Positions 44,776 through 54,561 of a stretch of 64,000 nt of DNA are shown here, piece after piece (position 1 is the stretch's first letter; each line of letters opens with the position of its first letter). The stretch lies in the NCBI GenBank assembly GCA_005473895.2, contig SRJI02000002.1, positions 170,857-234,856 of the forward strand, given 5' to 3'. The translations under genes were made by a program, and so were the position numbers. The DNA comes from Carideicomes alvinocaridis. GTDB lineage: Bacteria; Pseudomonadota; Alphaproteobacteria; Rhodobacterales; Rhodobacteraceae. The notes beneath the pieces are model-generated. The model ran no database searches, had not been told where the DNA came from, and worked only from the letters and a program-made list of their open reading frames with translations.

Positions 44776-46209
44776 TCAGCCGGCCTGACCCATGGGGTCG
44801 AAGGGCCCCGCGGGCAGGGCGAGCGCCTGCTCGATCAGCCGGGCGGCGCGTAGCAGCTGCGCCTCGCCGCGCGGCGGGCCGACCAGTTGCAGCCCCACCG
44901 GCAGCCCGGCCTCGGTAAAGCCCGCGGGCATGGACAGGGCCGGCAGGCCCGTCGTCGTGGCGAGGAAGGAGAACCTGAGCCAGTCGAGGTAATCCGATAC
45001 CGGCTCGCCCGCCACCGTGTCGGGGAACTCCGCCTCCACCGGCCCGGGCGCGGCGCCGGTCACCGGGAAGGCCAGCACCTCGTGGCGCGCCAGGAAGGCC
45101 GCCATCCGGTCGTAGAGCAGGCTGCGCCCGCGCTGCGCGTCGTAGACATCCTCCACAGACATGCGGCCCGGCCGGCCCTGTTCGACGTTGTCCATCAGCG
45201 TGGGCTTGAACTGCGCCTGCACCGCCTCCGGCATCCGGCCGGGCAGGGCGGCCCAGTGCATGGCCCGGAGGGTGCGATAGGTCCGGTCGAGATCCGGCAG
45301 ATCCGGGCAATCCTCCTCCACCCGGTGGCCGTCGCGGGCGACCGCCTGCATCGCGCGGGACAGCACCGCGGCGACCTCCGGCTCCACCGGGGCAAAGCCG
45401 CCGAGATCGGGGGCGAAGGCGATGCGCAGCCGCCCCTCGGCCCGTGCCACCGTCTCGCGGTAGGGCGTGTCGGGCGCCGGGTAGGACAGGGGCCAGACCG
45501 GATCGAAGCCGGCCATGGCATCGAGGAACAGCGCGCAATCCGCCACGTCCCGCGCCATCGGCCCCTGCACGCCCTCGGTCGAGAAGCCGAGCTGCGCCGG
45601 CCCGCCGCCGGCCACGCCGGGCGATGGCCGCAGCCCCACGACCGAGCAATAGCCCGCCGGCGTCCGCAGCGATCCGGCCAGGTCCGAGCCATGGCTCAGC
45701 CAGACTTCGCCCGTGGCCAGCGACACCGCCGCGCCGCCCGAGGATCCGCCGGCATTGCGCGACAGGTCCCAGGGATTGCGGGTCATGCCGAAGACCGCGT
45801 TGAAGGTATTGCCGCCCGCGCCCATCTCGGGCGTGTTGGTCTTGCCCATCACCAGCCCGCCGCGCGCCTCAAGGCGGGCGACCAGCGGGTCGGACGCCTC
45901 CGGTATCCAATCCGACAGCCCGGGCGTCCCGAGAGTGGTGCGCACTCCGGCCACCGCCGTCAGGTCCTTGATCGCGATCGGCAGGCCGCCCAGCAGGCTG
46001 TCGCGGTCGATCCCGGCCGCCGCCGCCTCCGCCCGCTCCGGGCAGCGGGTGACCACGGCGTTCACCCGGTCCTCCACCGCCTCCATCCGTCCGGCCGAGG
46101 CGGCGACCAGCTCGGCCGGGGAGACCTCGCGGCGATGCAGCAGGTCGACCACCTCGCGGGCGGGCAGGGCGCAAAGATCGGGGCCGGTGAAGCGCGTTTC
46201 AGGACGCAT
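44776..46209 (-). CDS. Amidase (amidase-signature family)
   Basis: 477 residues. The Ser-cisSer-Lys triad can be placed: Lys in PIAIKDL, cis-Ser in GGSSGGAA and nucleophile Ser in DLAGSLRTPA. Members hydrolyse amides, nitrile-derived amides or peptide amides in the cytoplasm. ATG 46209 overlaps the DppF-like gene by about ten bases, so it is the last gene of the transporter operon. The combination suggests uptake of an amide or dipeptide-like compound and its hydrolysis. The second Gly of the usual GGS is Ala here (D-L-A-G-S), a mild deviation. Confidence 0.9.
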   Translation of the reverse strand: MRPETRFTGPDLCALPAREVVDLLHRREVSPAELVAASAGRMEAVEDRVNAVVTRCPERAEAAAAGIDRDSLLGGLPIAIKDLTAVAGVRTTLGTPGLSDWIPEASDPLVARLEARGGLVMGKTNTPEMGAGGNTFNAVFGMTRNPWDLSRNAGGSSGGAAVSLATGEVWLSHGSDLAGSLRTPAGYCSVVGLRPSPGVAGGGPAQLGFSTEGVQGPMARDVADCALFLDAMAGFDPVWPLSYPAPDTPYRETVARAEGRLRIAFAPDLGGFAPVEPEVAAVLSRAMQAVARDGHRVEEDCPDLPDLDRTYRTLRAMHWAALPGRMPEAVQAQFKPTLMDNVEQGRPGRMSVEDVYDAQRGRSLLYDRMAAFLARHEVLAFPVTGAAPGPVEAEFPDTVAGEPVSDYLDWLRFSFLATTTGLPALSMPAGFTEAGLPVGLQLVGPPRGEAQLLRAARLIEQALALPAGPFDPMGQAG

Positions 46210-47197
46210 CGCGCAGGGCCTCGTCGGGTCCGGGGAAGTGGCAGGCCGCCAGCGATCCGCCCACCGGTTCCAGCTCGGGCTGGACCTCGCGGCAGAGCGG
46301 CTGGGCCCGCGGACAGCGCTCGGCAAAGGCGCAGCCCGGCGGCGGGTTGATCGGCGAAGGCGGATCGCCCGAGACCTTGAGCGGCCGCACATAGCCCTTC
46401 GACTTGCGCCGGGCCAGCGACGGCGCGGCCGAGATCAGCGCCTGCGTGTAGGGATGCTGCGGCGCATCGAACAGCGCGGCGCGCGGCGCATGTTCGACGA
46501 TCTTGCCGAGATACATCACCGCCACGTCGTCGCAGACGTGACGCACCACGCCCAGGTCGTGCGAGATGAATAGGTAGGACAGGCCCAGCTCGTCCTTCAG
46601 CCGCGCCAGCAGGTTCAGGATCTGCGCCTGGATCGCCACGTCGAGCGCCGAGACGGGCTCGTCGCAGACCAGCAGCTTGGGATCGGTGGTGAGCGCCCGC
46701 GCGATGGAGATCCGCTGCCGCTGCCCGCCCGAGAACTGGTGCGGGAACAGGTCGAGCTGATCGGGCCGCAGACCCACAAGCCGGAAATATTCCACCACCC
46801 TCTCGCGCCGTTCGGCGGGCGTGCCGACCTCCATCAGGTCCATCGGCTCGCGCACGATATCGTTGACCCGGGTGCGCGGGTTCAGCGAGGAATACGGGTC
46901 CTGGAAGATGAGCTGGATGTCGCGGCGCCGCATCCGCATCTTCTCGGGCGAGAGCTTGAGCAGGTCGACGCCGTCGAAATGCACCTCGCCGCCGGACGCC
47001 TCGGTCAGCCGGATCGTCGCCATCGCCGCGGTCGTCTTGCCCGAGCCGCTTTCGCCCACGATGCCGAGCGCGCGCCCCGGCTCCAGCGTGAAGGAGATCT
47101 GGCGCACCGCTTCCAGGTGGGGGCGCGGCGCGAACAGCGACGGCTTGGGCATGGGGAACCGGACCGTCAGGTCGCGGACGTCCAGAAGCGGGCTCAT
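46199..47197 (-). CDS. Peptide/nickel-type ABC transporter ATP-binding subunit (DppF-like)
   Basis: 332 residues with Walker A GESGSGKTT, Q-loop FQDPYSSLNP, signature FSGGQRQR, Walker B LVCDEPVSALD and H-loop SHDLGVV. The C-terminal oligopeptide-ABC tail GCAFAERCPRAQPLC is full length, with its three cysteines. ATG 47197 overlaps the DppD-like stop. Unlike the copy at 8.4 kb, this one keeps the C-terminal Cys tail. Confidence 0.94.
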   Translation of the reverse strand: MSPLLDVRDLTVRFPMPKPSLFAPRPHLEAVRQISFTLEPGRALGIVGESGSGKTTAAMATIRLTEASGGEVHFDGVDLLKLSPEKMRMRRRDIQLIFQDPYSSLNPRTRVNDIVREPMDLMEVGTPAERRERVVEYFRLVGLRPDQLDLFPHQFSGGQRQRISIARALTTDPKLLVCDEPVSALDVAIQAQILNLLARLKDELGLSYLFISHDLGVVRHVCDDVAVMYLGKIVEHAPRAALFDAPQHPYTQALISAAPSLARRKSKGYVRPLKVSGDPPSPINPPPGCAFAERCPRAQPLCREVQPELEPVGGSLAACHFPGPDEALRDAS

Positions 47198-48180
47198 ATC
47201 CGTCCCTCCTCGACCCCGTGGCAGGCTGCCGGATGTGCCGCCGGGTGGTTTCCGTGGGTGACAAGGCGCGGCTTTTCCCGCAGGCAGCGCGGCTCGCAAT
47301 GGGCGCAGCGATCGGCAAAGGCGCAGCCCTCGCCCAGCAGGTGCAGCGGCGGCACGACGCCGGGGATCTCCTTGAGGTCCGTCTCCTCCCGGCCGAGCGC
47401 GGGGATGCAATCGATCAGTCCGCGCGCATAGGGGTGCAGCGGGTGGTCCAGCACGTTGTCCGCGCTGGCCTCCTCGATGACCCGGCCGGCATACATCACC
47501 GCCACCCGGTCGGCCATTTCGCTGATCGCGCCCATGTCGTGGGTGATCAGCACGATGGCGGCGCCGAAATCGCGCTGGATCTCGTTCAGCAGGTCGAAGA
47601 TCTGCGCCTGCACCGTGACGTCGAGCGCGGTCGTCGGCTCGTCCGCGATCAGCACGCGGGGGCGGCACGACACGGCCATGGCGATCATCACCCGCTGCCG
47701 CATCCCGCCGGACAGCTGGTGGGGGTAGTCCCGCGCGCGAGATTCGGGCGAGGGGATGCCGACCCGGTCCAAGAGCTCGATCGCGTCGCGGAAGGCGCGG
47801 TCGTGGCTGACCTTCTGGTGCAGCATGATGGCCTCGGCGATCTGCTCGCCCACGGTGAAGACCGGGTTGAGCGAGGTCATCGGCTCCTGGAAGATCATGG
47901 CCGCCTCGGCGCCGCGCAGCCTGCGCAGCCGCTTGTCGGACGCGCCGACGAGGTTCTCGCCGTCCAGCCGGATCTCGCCCCCGGCGATCCGGCCCGGCGG
48001 CGAGGGGATCAGCCCCATGACCGACAGCGCCGTGATCGACTTGCCGCAGCCGGATTCGCCGACCACGCCCAGCGTCTCGCCCTCGTTCACGTGCAGCGAC
48101 ACGGAATCCAGCGCGGTGACCTGCCCGTGGCGGGTGTTGAAGGTGACCCTCAGGTCCTCGATCTCGAGCAGCGCGGTCAT
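47194..48180 (-). CDS. Peptide/nickel-type ABC transporter ATP-binding subunit (DppD-like)
   Basis: 328 residues: Walker A GESGCGKSI, Q-loop FQEPMTSLNP, signature LSGGMRQR, Walker B LIADEPTTALD, THD switch. A C-terminal Cys tail GCAFADRCAHCEPRC is present. The ATG overlaps the DppC-like stop (ATGA). Confidence 0.94.
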   Translation of the reverse strand: MTALLEIEDLRVTFNTRHGQVTALDSVSLHVNEGETLGVVGESGCGKSITALSVMGLIPSPPGRIAGGEIRLDGENLVGASDKRLRRLRGAEAAMIFQEPMTSLNPVFTVGEQIAEAIMLHQKVSHDRAFRDAIELLDRVGIPSPESRARDYPHQLSGGMRQRVMIAMAVSCRPRVLIADEPTTALDVTVQAQIFDLLNEIQRDFGAAIVLITHDMGAISEMADRVAVMYAGRVIEEASADNVLDHPLHPYARGLIDCIPALGREETDLKEIPGVVPPLHLLGEGCAFADRCAHCEPRCLREKPRLVTHGNHPAAHPAACHGVEEGRI

Positions 48181-49055
48181 CTTTCCCTCAGCTTCGGATT
48201 GAAGGCGTCGTTGAGCCCGTCGCCCACCAGGCTCACCGCGAAGACGGTGAGGAAGATGGCGAGGCCGGGAAAGGTCACCGGCCACCAGGCGTCGAGGATG
48301 TATTCCCGGTTGGCGCCGATCATCAGGCCCCAGGACATCTGGTTGGGATCGCCGAGGCCGAGAAACGATAGCCCCGCCTCGAACAGGATCGCGACCCCGA
48401 TGGTCAGCGTCGCCGAGACGATCAGCGGCGGTGCGGCATTGGGCAGGATCACCTTCCAGATGATGCGACCGTTCTTTGCCCCGATGGCGCGGGCGGCGGT
48501 GACGTATTCCAGCTCCTTGATCTTGAGGAACTCGGCCCGGGTCAGCCGCGCGGTCTGCGGCCAGGATACCACGCCGATGGCGATGGCGATGGTCCAGAGC
48601 GAGGGCGAGAAGAGCGTGATCAGCACCATGGCGAACAGCAGGGCCGGCAGCACCTGGAAGAACTCGGTGAAGCGCATCAGCAGGTTGTCGAGCCAGCCGC
48701 CGTAATAGCCCGCGAGCGCCCCCAGCGAGACGCCGATGATCATGGTGATCAGCGCCGCCGCCGCCCCCACGGCCAGCGTCGGGCCGCCCCCGGTCAGCAG
48801 CCCCGCCACGATGTCGCGGCCGAGGTAATCGGTGCCCAGCGGGAATTCGGGCGTCGCGCCCGGCGCCTCGTGCGGGGCCCAGACGATCTCGAACGGGTCG
48901 CCGCCGTAGAAGAACGTGCCGTAGAGCGTCGCGCCGATGATCGCCAGCAGGATGATCGCCCCGGCCACGGCGGGCAGGTTGCGCCGGTACATGCGCCAGG
49001 CCTCGCGCGCGGGGCTGCGCGCCTCGGGGGCCTTCTGCGCCGTCGTTCCGGTCAT
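48177..49055 (-). CDS. Peptide/nickel-type ABC transporter permease (DppC-like)
   Basis: 292 residues with an N-terminal helix (AVAGAIILLAIIGATLYGTFF), the LGTDYLGRDIVAGLLTGG motif, five more helices and the EAA loop around TRAEFLKIKELEYVTAARAIGAK. It is separated by about 30 bp from the DppB-like gene and overlaps the DppD-like start. Confidence 0.93.
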   Translation of the reverse strand: MTGTTAQKAPEARSPAREAWRMYRRNLPAVAGAIILLAIIGATLYGTFFYGGDPFEIVWAPHEAPGATPEFPLGTDYLGRDIVAGLLTGGGPTLAVGAAAALITMIIGVSLGALAGYYGGWLDNLLMRFTEFFQVLPALLFAMVLITLFSPSLWTIAIAIGVVSWPQTARLTRAEFLKIKELEYVTAARAIGAKNGRIIWKVILPNAAPPLIVSATLTIGVAILFEAGLSFLGLGDPNQMSWGLMIGANREYILDAWWPVTFPGLAIFLTVFAVSLVGDGLNDAFNPKLRER

Positions 49056-49089
49056 GTCGCCTCCGGTACGGATGTCTCGTATGTCATGC

Positions 49090-50067
49090 TCAGCCCTTCC
49101 CGCGCAGGCGCGGATCGGCCAGCCGGTAGGACAGGTCGGTCAGGATGTTGGCCACCACCACCATCATGGAGGCAAAGAACAGCACCCCCATGATCGTCGG
49201 GTAGTCGCGGCGCAGGATGGAATCGAAGGCCAGCCGCCCCATGCCGGGCCAGTTGAACACCGTTTCCACCAGCAGCGCGCCGGAGATCAGGTTGCCGAAT
49301 TGGAGCCCGGCCACGGTCAGGATCGGCAGGGCGGCGTTGCGCAGCGCGTGGCGGAACAGGACCGCGCGTTCGCCGGCGCCCTTGGCCCGGGCGGTGCGGA
49401 TGTAGTCGGAGCCCAGCACCTCCATCATCGAGGCCCGCGACAGCCGGGCGTATTGCGCCAGGTAGATTATCGCCAGCGTCACCGCTGGCAGCACGAGGTG
49501 ATGCGCGATGTCGAGCCACTGCATGTACCAGGCGGCGTTGCGCATCCGGATCGAGGCCATCCCCTCCACCGGGAAGATCGGGAAGACGGAGGCGAAGAAG
49601 ATGATCAGCATGATGCCGGTCCAGAACACCGGCACGGCGTAGCCCACGGTGGCAAAGACCGACACGAAGGCCGAGATCGGCCCGTTCGGACGGCGCGCCG
49701 CGATCACGCCCATGAAGACCCCCAGCAGGATCGACAGCAGCTGCGCCACCAGCACCAGCAGGATGGTCGGCCCGATCCGCTGCGCGATGAGCGAGGTGAC
49801 GGACTGGTTGAAGAAGTAGCTTTGCCCGAGGTCGCCGGTGGCCACGTTGCTGATGTAGATCCACAGCTGAGTCAGCACCGGCTGGTCCAATCCGTATTCC
49901 GCCCGGATGGAGCTCAGCATCTCCTCCGTCGCGCCGCCCATCTCGCCGGCGATCACCATCGCCGGGTCGCCCGGGGCCAGGCGGATCAGGAGAAAGTTCA
50001 GCACCACGACGCCCAGCATCAGCAGGACGCCGTATCCGAGGCGCTTGAGCAGTATCGAAAAGGTCAT
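49090..50067 (-). CDS. Peptide/nickel-type ABC transporter permease (DppB-like)
   Basis: 325 residues. N-terminal helix (LGYGVLLMLGVVVLNFLLIRLAPGDPA), the YGLDQPVLTQLWIYI loop, five further helices and C-terminal YRLADPRLR. The start at ATG 50067 is preferred over an upstream in-frame codon that has no membrane-helix support. Confidence 0.92.
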   Translation of the reverse strand: MTFSILLKRLGYGVLLMLGVVVLNFLLIRLAPGDPAMVIAGEMGGATEEMLSSIRAEYGLDQPVLTQLWIYISNVATGDLGQSYFFNQSVTSLIAQRIGPTILLVLVAQLLSILLGVFMGVIAARRPNGPISAFVSVFATVGYAVPVFWTGIMLIIFFASVFPIFPVEGMASIRMRNAAWYMQWLDIAHHLVLPAVTLAIIYLAQYARLSRASMMEVLGSDYIRTARAKGAGERAVLFRHALRNAALPILTVAGLQFGNLISGALLVETVFNWPGMGRLAFDSILRRDYPTIMGVLFFASMMVVVANILTDLSYRLADPRLRGKG

Positions 50068-50182
50068 CGCTTGGTCATCCGTCCGGAGGGCCGCCCCGGG
50101 CACTCCCTGGCAAGGCAGAAATGGTGGCCCCGGCGCGGCGGGTGGCCCGTTTCGGGCGCCGCACCGGCCGGGACCGCCGTGA

Positions 50183-51739
50183 TCATTCGCTCCAGTCGAG
50201 CGTATCCATCGGCGACAACGGCCCCCAGATGCCGGTCGGCACGCCGGTCAGCTTCTTGTCATAGGCGGTCTGGTAGGGAAGCTGGTTGATCGGGTAGACC
50301 GGCAGCTCGTCGGTGACGATCTGCTGGAACTCGGCGTAGAGTTCCTTGCGCTTCTCCTCGTCCATCTCGACCGCGGCCTGGGCCAGCAGCTCGTCCACCT
50401 TGGGGTTGGAATAGCTCTGGGTGTTCGACCAGATCACGCCCTTGCGGATGTTGTCGGACAGGTAGGTGCGGTGCACCCCGATCACCGGGTCGCCCCAGTT
50501 GAACACGGCGTCCATCGTCAGCTCGAAATCGTGGTTGCTGACCCGGCCCGCCCAGGTGGGGAAGTCCGGCGCCGCGCGCACGGTCACGTTGATGCCGATC
50601 TTGCCGAGCTGCGAGCGCAGGTATTCCGCGATGGTCTGCTGCTGCTCCTTCACGCCGGGCAGGTAGTCGACGGTCAGGTCCATGCCGTCGGCATAGCCTG
50701 CCTCTTCCATCAGCGCCTTGGCCTTGTCGAGGTCGACATCATAGGCCGGGATCGTGTCGTCGAAGAAGGGCGACTGCTCCATGATCGGGCCGCGCTGCGG
50801 CTTGGAGATGCCCCGGTGCAGCGCGTTGATGATGAAATCGCGGTCCACCGCATAGGCGATGGCCTGGCGCACCCGCTTGTCCTCGAGCTTGGGCGAGGCG
50901 GTGTTGAAGGCCAGCCAGTTGATCGGCCCGATGGCCGCGCCGCCTTCCGCGTCGATGGCGAGGTGGTCGACCTTTTCGAGCCGCTTCACCTCCTGGCTGC
51001 CGGACATGAAGGGATAGAGGTCCGCTTCGCCGTTCTCCATCGCGATCAGCAGCGCCGAAGGATCCTGGATGATACGCACGATCAGCTCGTCTAGCTTCGG
51101 CCGCCCGTCGAGGAAGAAGTTCGGGTTCTTCTTCAGCACGATGGATTCGCCGGGGGTGTATTCCTCCAGCATGAAGGGGCCGGAGCCCACGGGCGTGGTG
51201 TTGGCCGGGTGGGACTTGATGTCCTCGCCGTCGCCGTAGACGTGTTTCGGGATGATCGGGCAGAGCGCGGGCGACATCGCCAGCAGCAGCGCCGGGTGGG
51301 GCTGGCTGAGCTTGATGACCGCGGTGTGCTCGTCCGGTGTCTCGACCGATTCCACCGGCTCGAACATCGACTTGAAGGGGTGGTTCTCCTTGATCGTCAT
51401 GATCGAGAAGGCGACGTCCTCCGAGGTGATCGGCTCGCCGTCATGGAAGGTGGCGTCGTCGACCAGGTTCAGCGTGACCGACAGGCCGTCCTCGCTGACC
51501 TCCCAGCTTTCGGCGAGGTAGGGCTTCGGCTCCCAGTTGTCGTCGTAGCGCAGCGGCGAGGCAAAGATCTGCGCCGAGGGCAGGCCGGTGGCGATGCCGG
51601 ATTGCACGGCCCCGTTGAAGTGCCGCGGCACCTGGGTCGAGGCGATGATGACGGTGCCGTCCGCCACGGCGGGCAGGGCGGCGGTCAGGCTGAGCGCGGC
51701 GATGGACGCGGCTCCGAGCAGTCGAGACATGAAGGTCAT
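50183..51739 (-). CDS. Periplasmic solute-binding protein, family 5 (peptide-type)
   Basis: 518 residues with a signal peptide (MSRLLGAASIAALSLTAALPAVA), cut near residue 26. Family marks are LNLVDDATFHDGEPITSEDVAFS and GSGPFMLEEYTPGESIVLKKN. ATG 51739 or 51730 could be the start. It is first in the operon binding protein - DppBCDF-like - amidase. The LysR gene ends 126 bp upstream on the same strand and is the likely regulator. Confidence 0.93.
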   Translation of the reverse strand: MTFMSRLLGAASIAALSLTAALPAVADGTVIIASTQVPRHFNGAVQSGIATGLPSAQIFASPLRYDDNWEPKPYLAESWEVSEDGLSVTLNLVDDATFHDGEPITSEDVAFSIMTIKENHPFKSMFEPVESVETPDEHTAVIKLSQPHPALLLAMSPALCPIIPKHVYGDGEDIKSHPANTTPVGSGPFMLEEYTPGESIVLKKNPNFFLDGRPKLDELIVRIIQDPSALLIAMENGEADLYPFMSGSQEVKRLEKVDHLAIDAEGGAAIGPINWLAFNTASPKLEDKRVRQAIAYAVDRDFIINALHRGISKPQRGPIMEQSPFFDDTIPAYDVDLDKAKALMEEAGYADGMDLTVDYLPGVKEQQQTIAEYLRSQLGKIGINVTVRAAPDFPTWAGRVSNHDFELTMDAVFNWGDPVIGVHRTYLSDNIRKGVIWSNTQSYSNPKVDELLAQAAVEMDEEKRKELYAEFQQIVTDELPVYPINQLPYQTAYDKKLTGVPTGIWGPLSPMDTLDWSE

Positions 51740-51865
51740 GGGCAGGTCCCTGTTGGTTTGCTATTGCTGTAAAGTTTTCCCGTCACGCTAGTCCCGGCGC
51801 TTCCACCAGAAAAGATGCTTTTCTGCGGCGTAAACATCCATTGAATGTCGGAATGGCCCCTGATC

Positions 51866-52831
51866 TCACCCCGCATAGGACAGCGACTCGTCGCGGGGCG
51901 ACCGGGACGGCGGATAGAGCGACAGCCGGTCGAATGCCCCCTTGCGGGAGAGGTCGCGACCGATGTGCAGAACCGCCTGGACGATCGCTGCGCCCTCGCT
52001 GGATTGGTTATACGCAATGCCGAAGCTCTGCGCCGGCACGTCCCCGGCGATGGGGCGCGCGACATAGCCAGCATCGGGATTGCGGTCGCCGTGGCCGTAG
52101 ATGTTGAGGATGGAAAAGCCGAAATCCGCGGCCACCAGCCCCCGCAGCACCGAGGAGCTCTTGGTGGTATGCACCACCCGCGGCGAAAGGCCCTTGGCGC
52201 GGAAGATGCTGAAAAAGTAATCTTGCGTGCCCGGCAGGTCGAGCATGACCATCGGCAGATCCACCAGGTCGGACAGTTCGACCGCCCTCCGCTGCGCAAG
52301 ATCCCAGCCCTCGGGCACCAGCACGAAGGGCCGTGCGCCGAACAGTGGCAGGAAGGGCGCGCCCTCGGGCACCATCCAGCGATAGGTCAGCGCCATGTCC
52401 ACGGCGCCGTCGCTCAGCAGGGTCGCGATGCTACTCATGTCGCCCTCGCGCAGGTCGATTCGGATCTCGGGCAGGTCCTGGGTCACCTGCTTGAGCATCA
52501 GGGGCAGCACGAAGGGGGCGCTGGGCGCGTAGCAGGCCAGCAGCAGCGTTCCCGACGGCTTGCCCGCCACCGACATCAGGTCCGATTCCAGCAGCCGCGC
52601 CTCGTCGAGGAACTGCGCCACGCGCTGGCCGGCAATCTGCCCCGCCTCGGTGGCGCGCAGGCCCTTGGCGGGGATCCGGCGGAACAGGTCGAGGCCGATG
52701 AACTGCTCCATCTGGTCGATGGCCGCGGTGATGGAGGACTGGGAAATATTCATCTCCCGCGCCGCCCTGGCGATCGACCCGGTGCGCCGCGCCGCGTCGA
52801 AATAGCGAAGCTGCTTGAGCGTGAAGTGCAT
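51866..52831 (-). CDS. LysR-family transcriptional regulator
   Basis: 321 residues: helix-turn-helix ~4-62 (LKQLRYFDAARRTGSIARAAREMNISQSSITAAIDQME) and a two-lobed periplasmic-binding-like effector domain ~92-295. It lies between the binding-protein gene, downstream on the same strand, and the divergent amidohydrolase gene about 100 bp away. LysR regulators usually act on the divergent gene, so both units are candidates. No clear T-N11-A site was picked out. Confidence 0.93.
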   Translation of the reverse strand: MHFTLKQLRYFDAARRTGSIARAAREMNISQSSITAAIDQMEQFIGLDLFRRIPAKGLRATEAGQIAGQRVAQFLDEARLLESDLMSVAGKPSGTLLLACYAPSAPFVLPLMLKQVTQDLPEIRIDLREGDMSSIATLLSDGAVDMALTYRWMVPEGAPFLPLFGARPFVLVPEGWDLAQRRAVELSDLVDLPMVMLDLPGTQDYFFSIFRAKGLSPRVVHTTKSSSVLRGLVAADFGFSILNIYGHGDRNPDAGYVARPIAGDVPAQSFGIAYNQSSEGAAIVQAVLHIGRDLSRKGAFDRLSLYPPSRSPRDESLSYAG

Positions 52832-52932
52832 CCGTATCCCTCATGGAATGGGCCTAAAGCGGACAGTAAATCTATTTTTCCGATGAACAACCCTGTGGCA
52901 TGTCGGATCGAGGGACAGCCCCGGAGAGCATG

Positions 52933-54561
52933 ATGAGCAAGATTACCCTGTTTTCGGCCAAGAAGATCATCACGATGGATCGCAACCGGCCCGAGGCCAC
53001 GCATGTGGCGGTCCGGGACGGGCGGATCCTCGCCGTGGGCGGCGCCGATTGCGCCGCGCCCTGGGGCGAGGCGGTGGTGGATGAAAGCCTTGCCGATTCC
53101 GTGCTGATGCCCGGTTTCGTCGAGGGGCATGCCCACATGATGGCCGGGGGTATCTGGAAATACGCCTATGCAGGCTATCACGACCGTATCGATCCGGAGG
53201 GGCGCCCGGCCCCCGGCAAGACCACCATCGAGGAGGTGGTCGAGGGGCTGAAAGAACATGCCGCGGGCTTGCCGGCCGATGCGCCGGTGATCGCCTGGGG
53301 CTTCGACCCGATCTTCCTGCCGACAGAGCGGCTCAACCGCCACCACCTGGACGAGATCGCCGCCGACCGGCCGGTGGCGGTGCTGTTCTCCAACTTTCAC
53401 CTGATGTGCGTGAACTCCAAGGCGCTGGAACTGGCGCAATATTCCCGCGAGACCAACGTGGAGGGGGTGATGAAGGGCGCCGACGGCACGCCCAACGGCG
53501 AGTTGCAGGAGATGGCGGCGATGTTCCCGGTGATGCGCCGGCTCGGCATCGACTTCCGCTCGATCTCGGCCGATCGCGAGGCGGTGCGCGCCTATGGCCG
53601 CGTGGCGCAGCGCGCGGGCGTGACGACGATCACCGACCTCTTCGCGACCTTCAATCCGGGCGACGTGGACACGCTGCTCGAGGTGACGGGCGCGCCCGAC
53701 TTTCCCGTCCGGCTGGTCCCCGCCATGGGCGGGACCGGCGCCGCGCCGGCCGAGATCGCGGCGCAGGCGGCGGCCCTGCGCGGACGGTCCACCGACAAGC
53801 TGCGGCTGGGCGCGGTGAAATTGATGACCGACGGCTCGATCCAGGGCTGGACCGCGCGGGTCAAGTGGCCCGGCTACGTGGGCGGGCAGCCCAACGGCAT
53901 CTGGAACACCCCGCCCGAGCTGATCGCCGAACTGGTGGCGGAATGCCAGAAGGCCGGCGTGCAGACGCATATCCACGTCAACGGGGACGAGGCCAGCGAA
54001 GTGGCCATCGACGCGATCGAGGCCGCCGGGCGCAGCCATCCCTGGGCGGGCGCGCGGCACGTGCTCCAGCATTGCCAGATGATGGGGGCGGACCAGTTCC
54101 GGCGCTGCGCCGACCTCGGCATCTGCTGCAACATCTTCGCCAACCACATCTGGTATTTCGGCGACCAGCACGTGGCGCTGACCATCGGCGAGGACCGCGC
54201 GCGCCGCATGGATGCCCTGCGCACCGCGCTGGACGAGGGCGTGCGCGCCACCATCCACTCCGACGCGCCGGTGACCTCGCTGGCGCCGCTCTTCACCGCA
54301 TGGGCGGCGGTCAACCGGCAAACCATGTCCGGCCGCGTGCTGGGCGAGGCGCAGCGCGTGAGCGTGGAGGAGGCGCTGCACGCGGTGACGCTCGGCGCGG
54401 CCTACACCCTGAAGATGGACGGCGAGGTGGGCTCCATCGAGACTGGCAAGCGCGCCGATTTCGCCGTGCTGGGCGCGGATCCCTTCGAGGCGGGCGCCGA
54501 GGGGCTGAAGGACGTGCCCGTCCGCGGCACCGTGCTGGGCGGGGAGGTCCACCTGCTGTGA
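52933..54561 (+). CDS. Metal-dependent amidohydrolase (YtcJ-like)
   Basis: 542 residues of the amidohydrolase superfamily, YtcJ branch. Metal ligands: HxH in FVEGHAHMM, H in HIHVNGDEA, H in VLQHCQM, D in TIHSDAPVTS. The composite beta-sandwich starts KITLFSAKKIITMD and ends GKRADFAVLGADPF. ATG 52933 is chosen because GGAG lies six bases upstream, two codons past another ATG. Known members hydrolyse N-acyl or amide bonds and enamides; the substrate here is unknown. The overlapping next gene (GTGA) encodes a G3E GTPase that may insert its metal. Confidence 0.9.
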   Translation: MSKITLFSAKKIITMDRNRPEATHVAVRDGRILAVGGADCAAPWGEAVVDESLADSVLMPGFVEGHAHMMAGGIWKYAYAGYHDRIDPEGRPAPGKTTIEEVVEGLKEHAAGLPADAPVIAWGFDPIFLPTERLNRHHLDEIAADRPVAVLFSNFHLMCVNSKALELAQYSRETNVEGVMKGADGTPNGELQEMAAMFPVMRRLGIDFRSISADREAVRAYGRVAQRAGVTTITDLFATFNPGDVDTLLEVTGAPDFPVRLVPAMGGTGAAPAEIAAQAAALRGRSTDKLRLGAVKLMTDGSIQGWTARVKWPGYVGGQPNGIWNTPPELIAELVAECQKAGVQTHIHVNGDEASEVAIDAIEAAGRSHPWAGARHVLQHCQMMGADQFRRCADLGICCNIFANHIWYFGDQHVALTIGEDRARRMDALRTALDEGVRATIHSDAPVTSLAPLFTAWAAVNRQTMSGRVLGEAQRVSVEEALHAVTLGAAYTLKMDGEVGSIETGKRADFAVLGADPFEAGAEGLKDVPVRGTVLGGEVHLL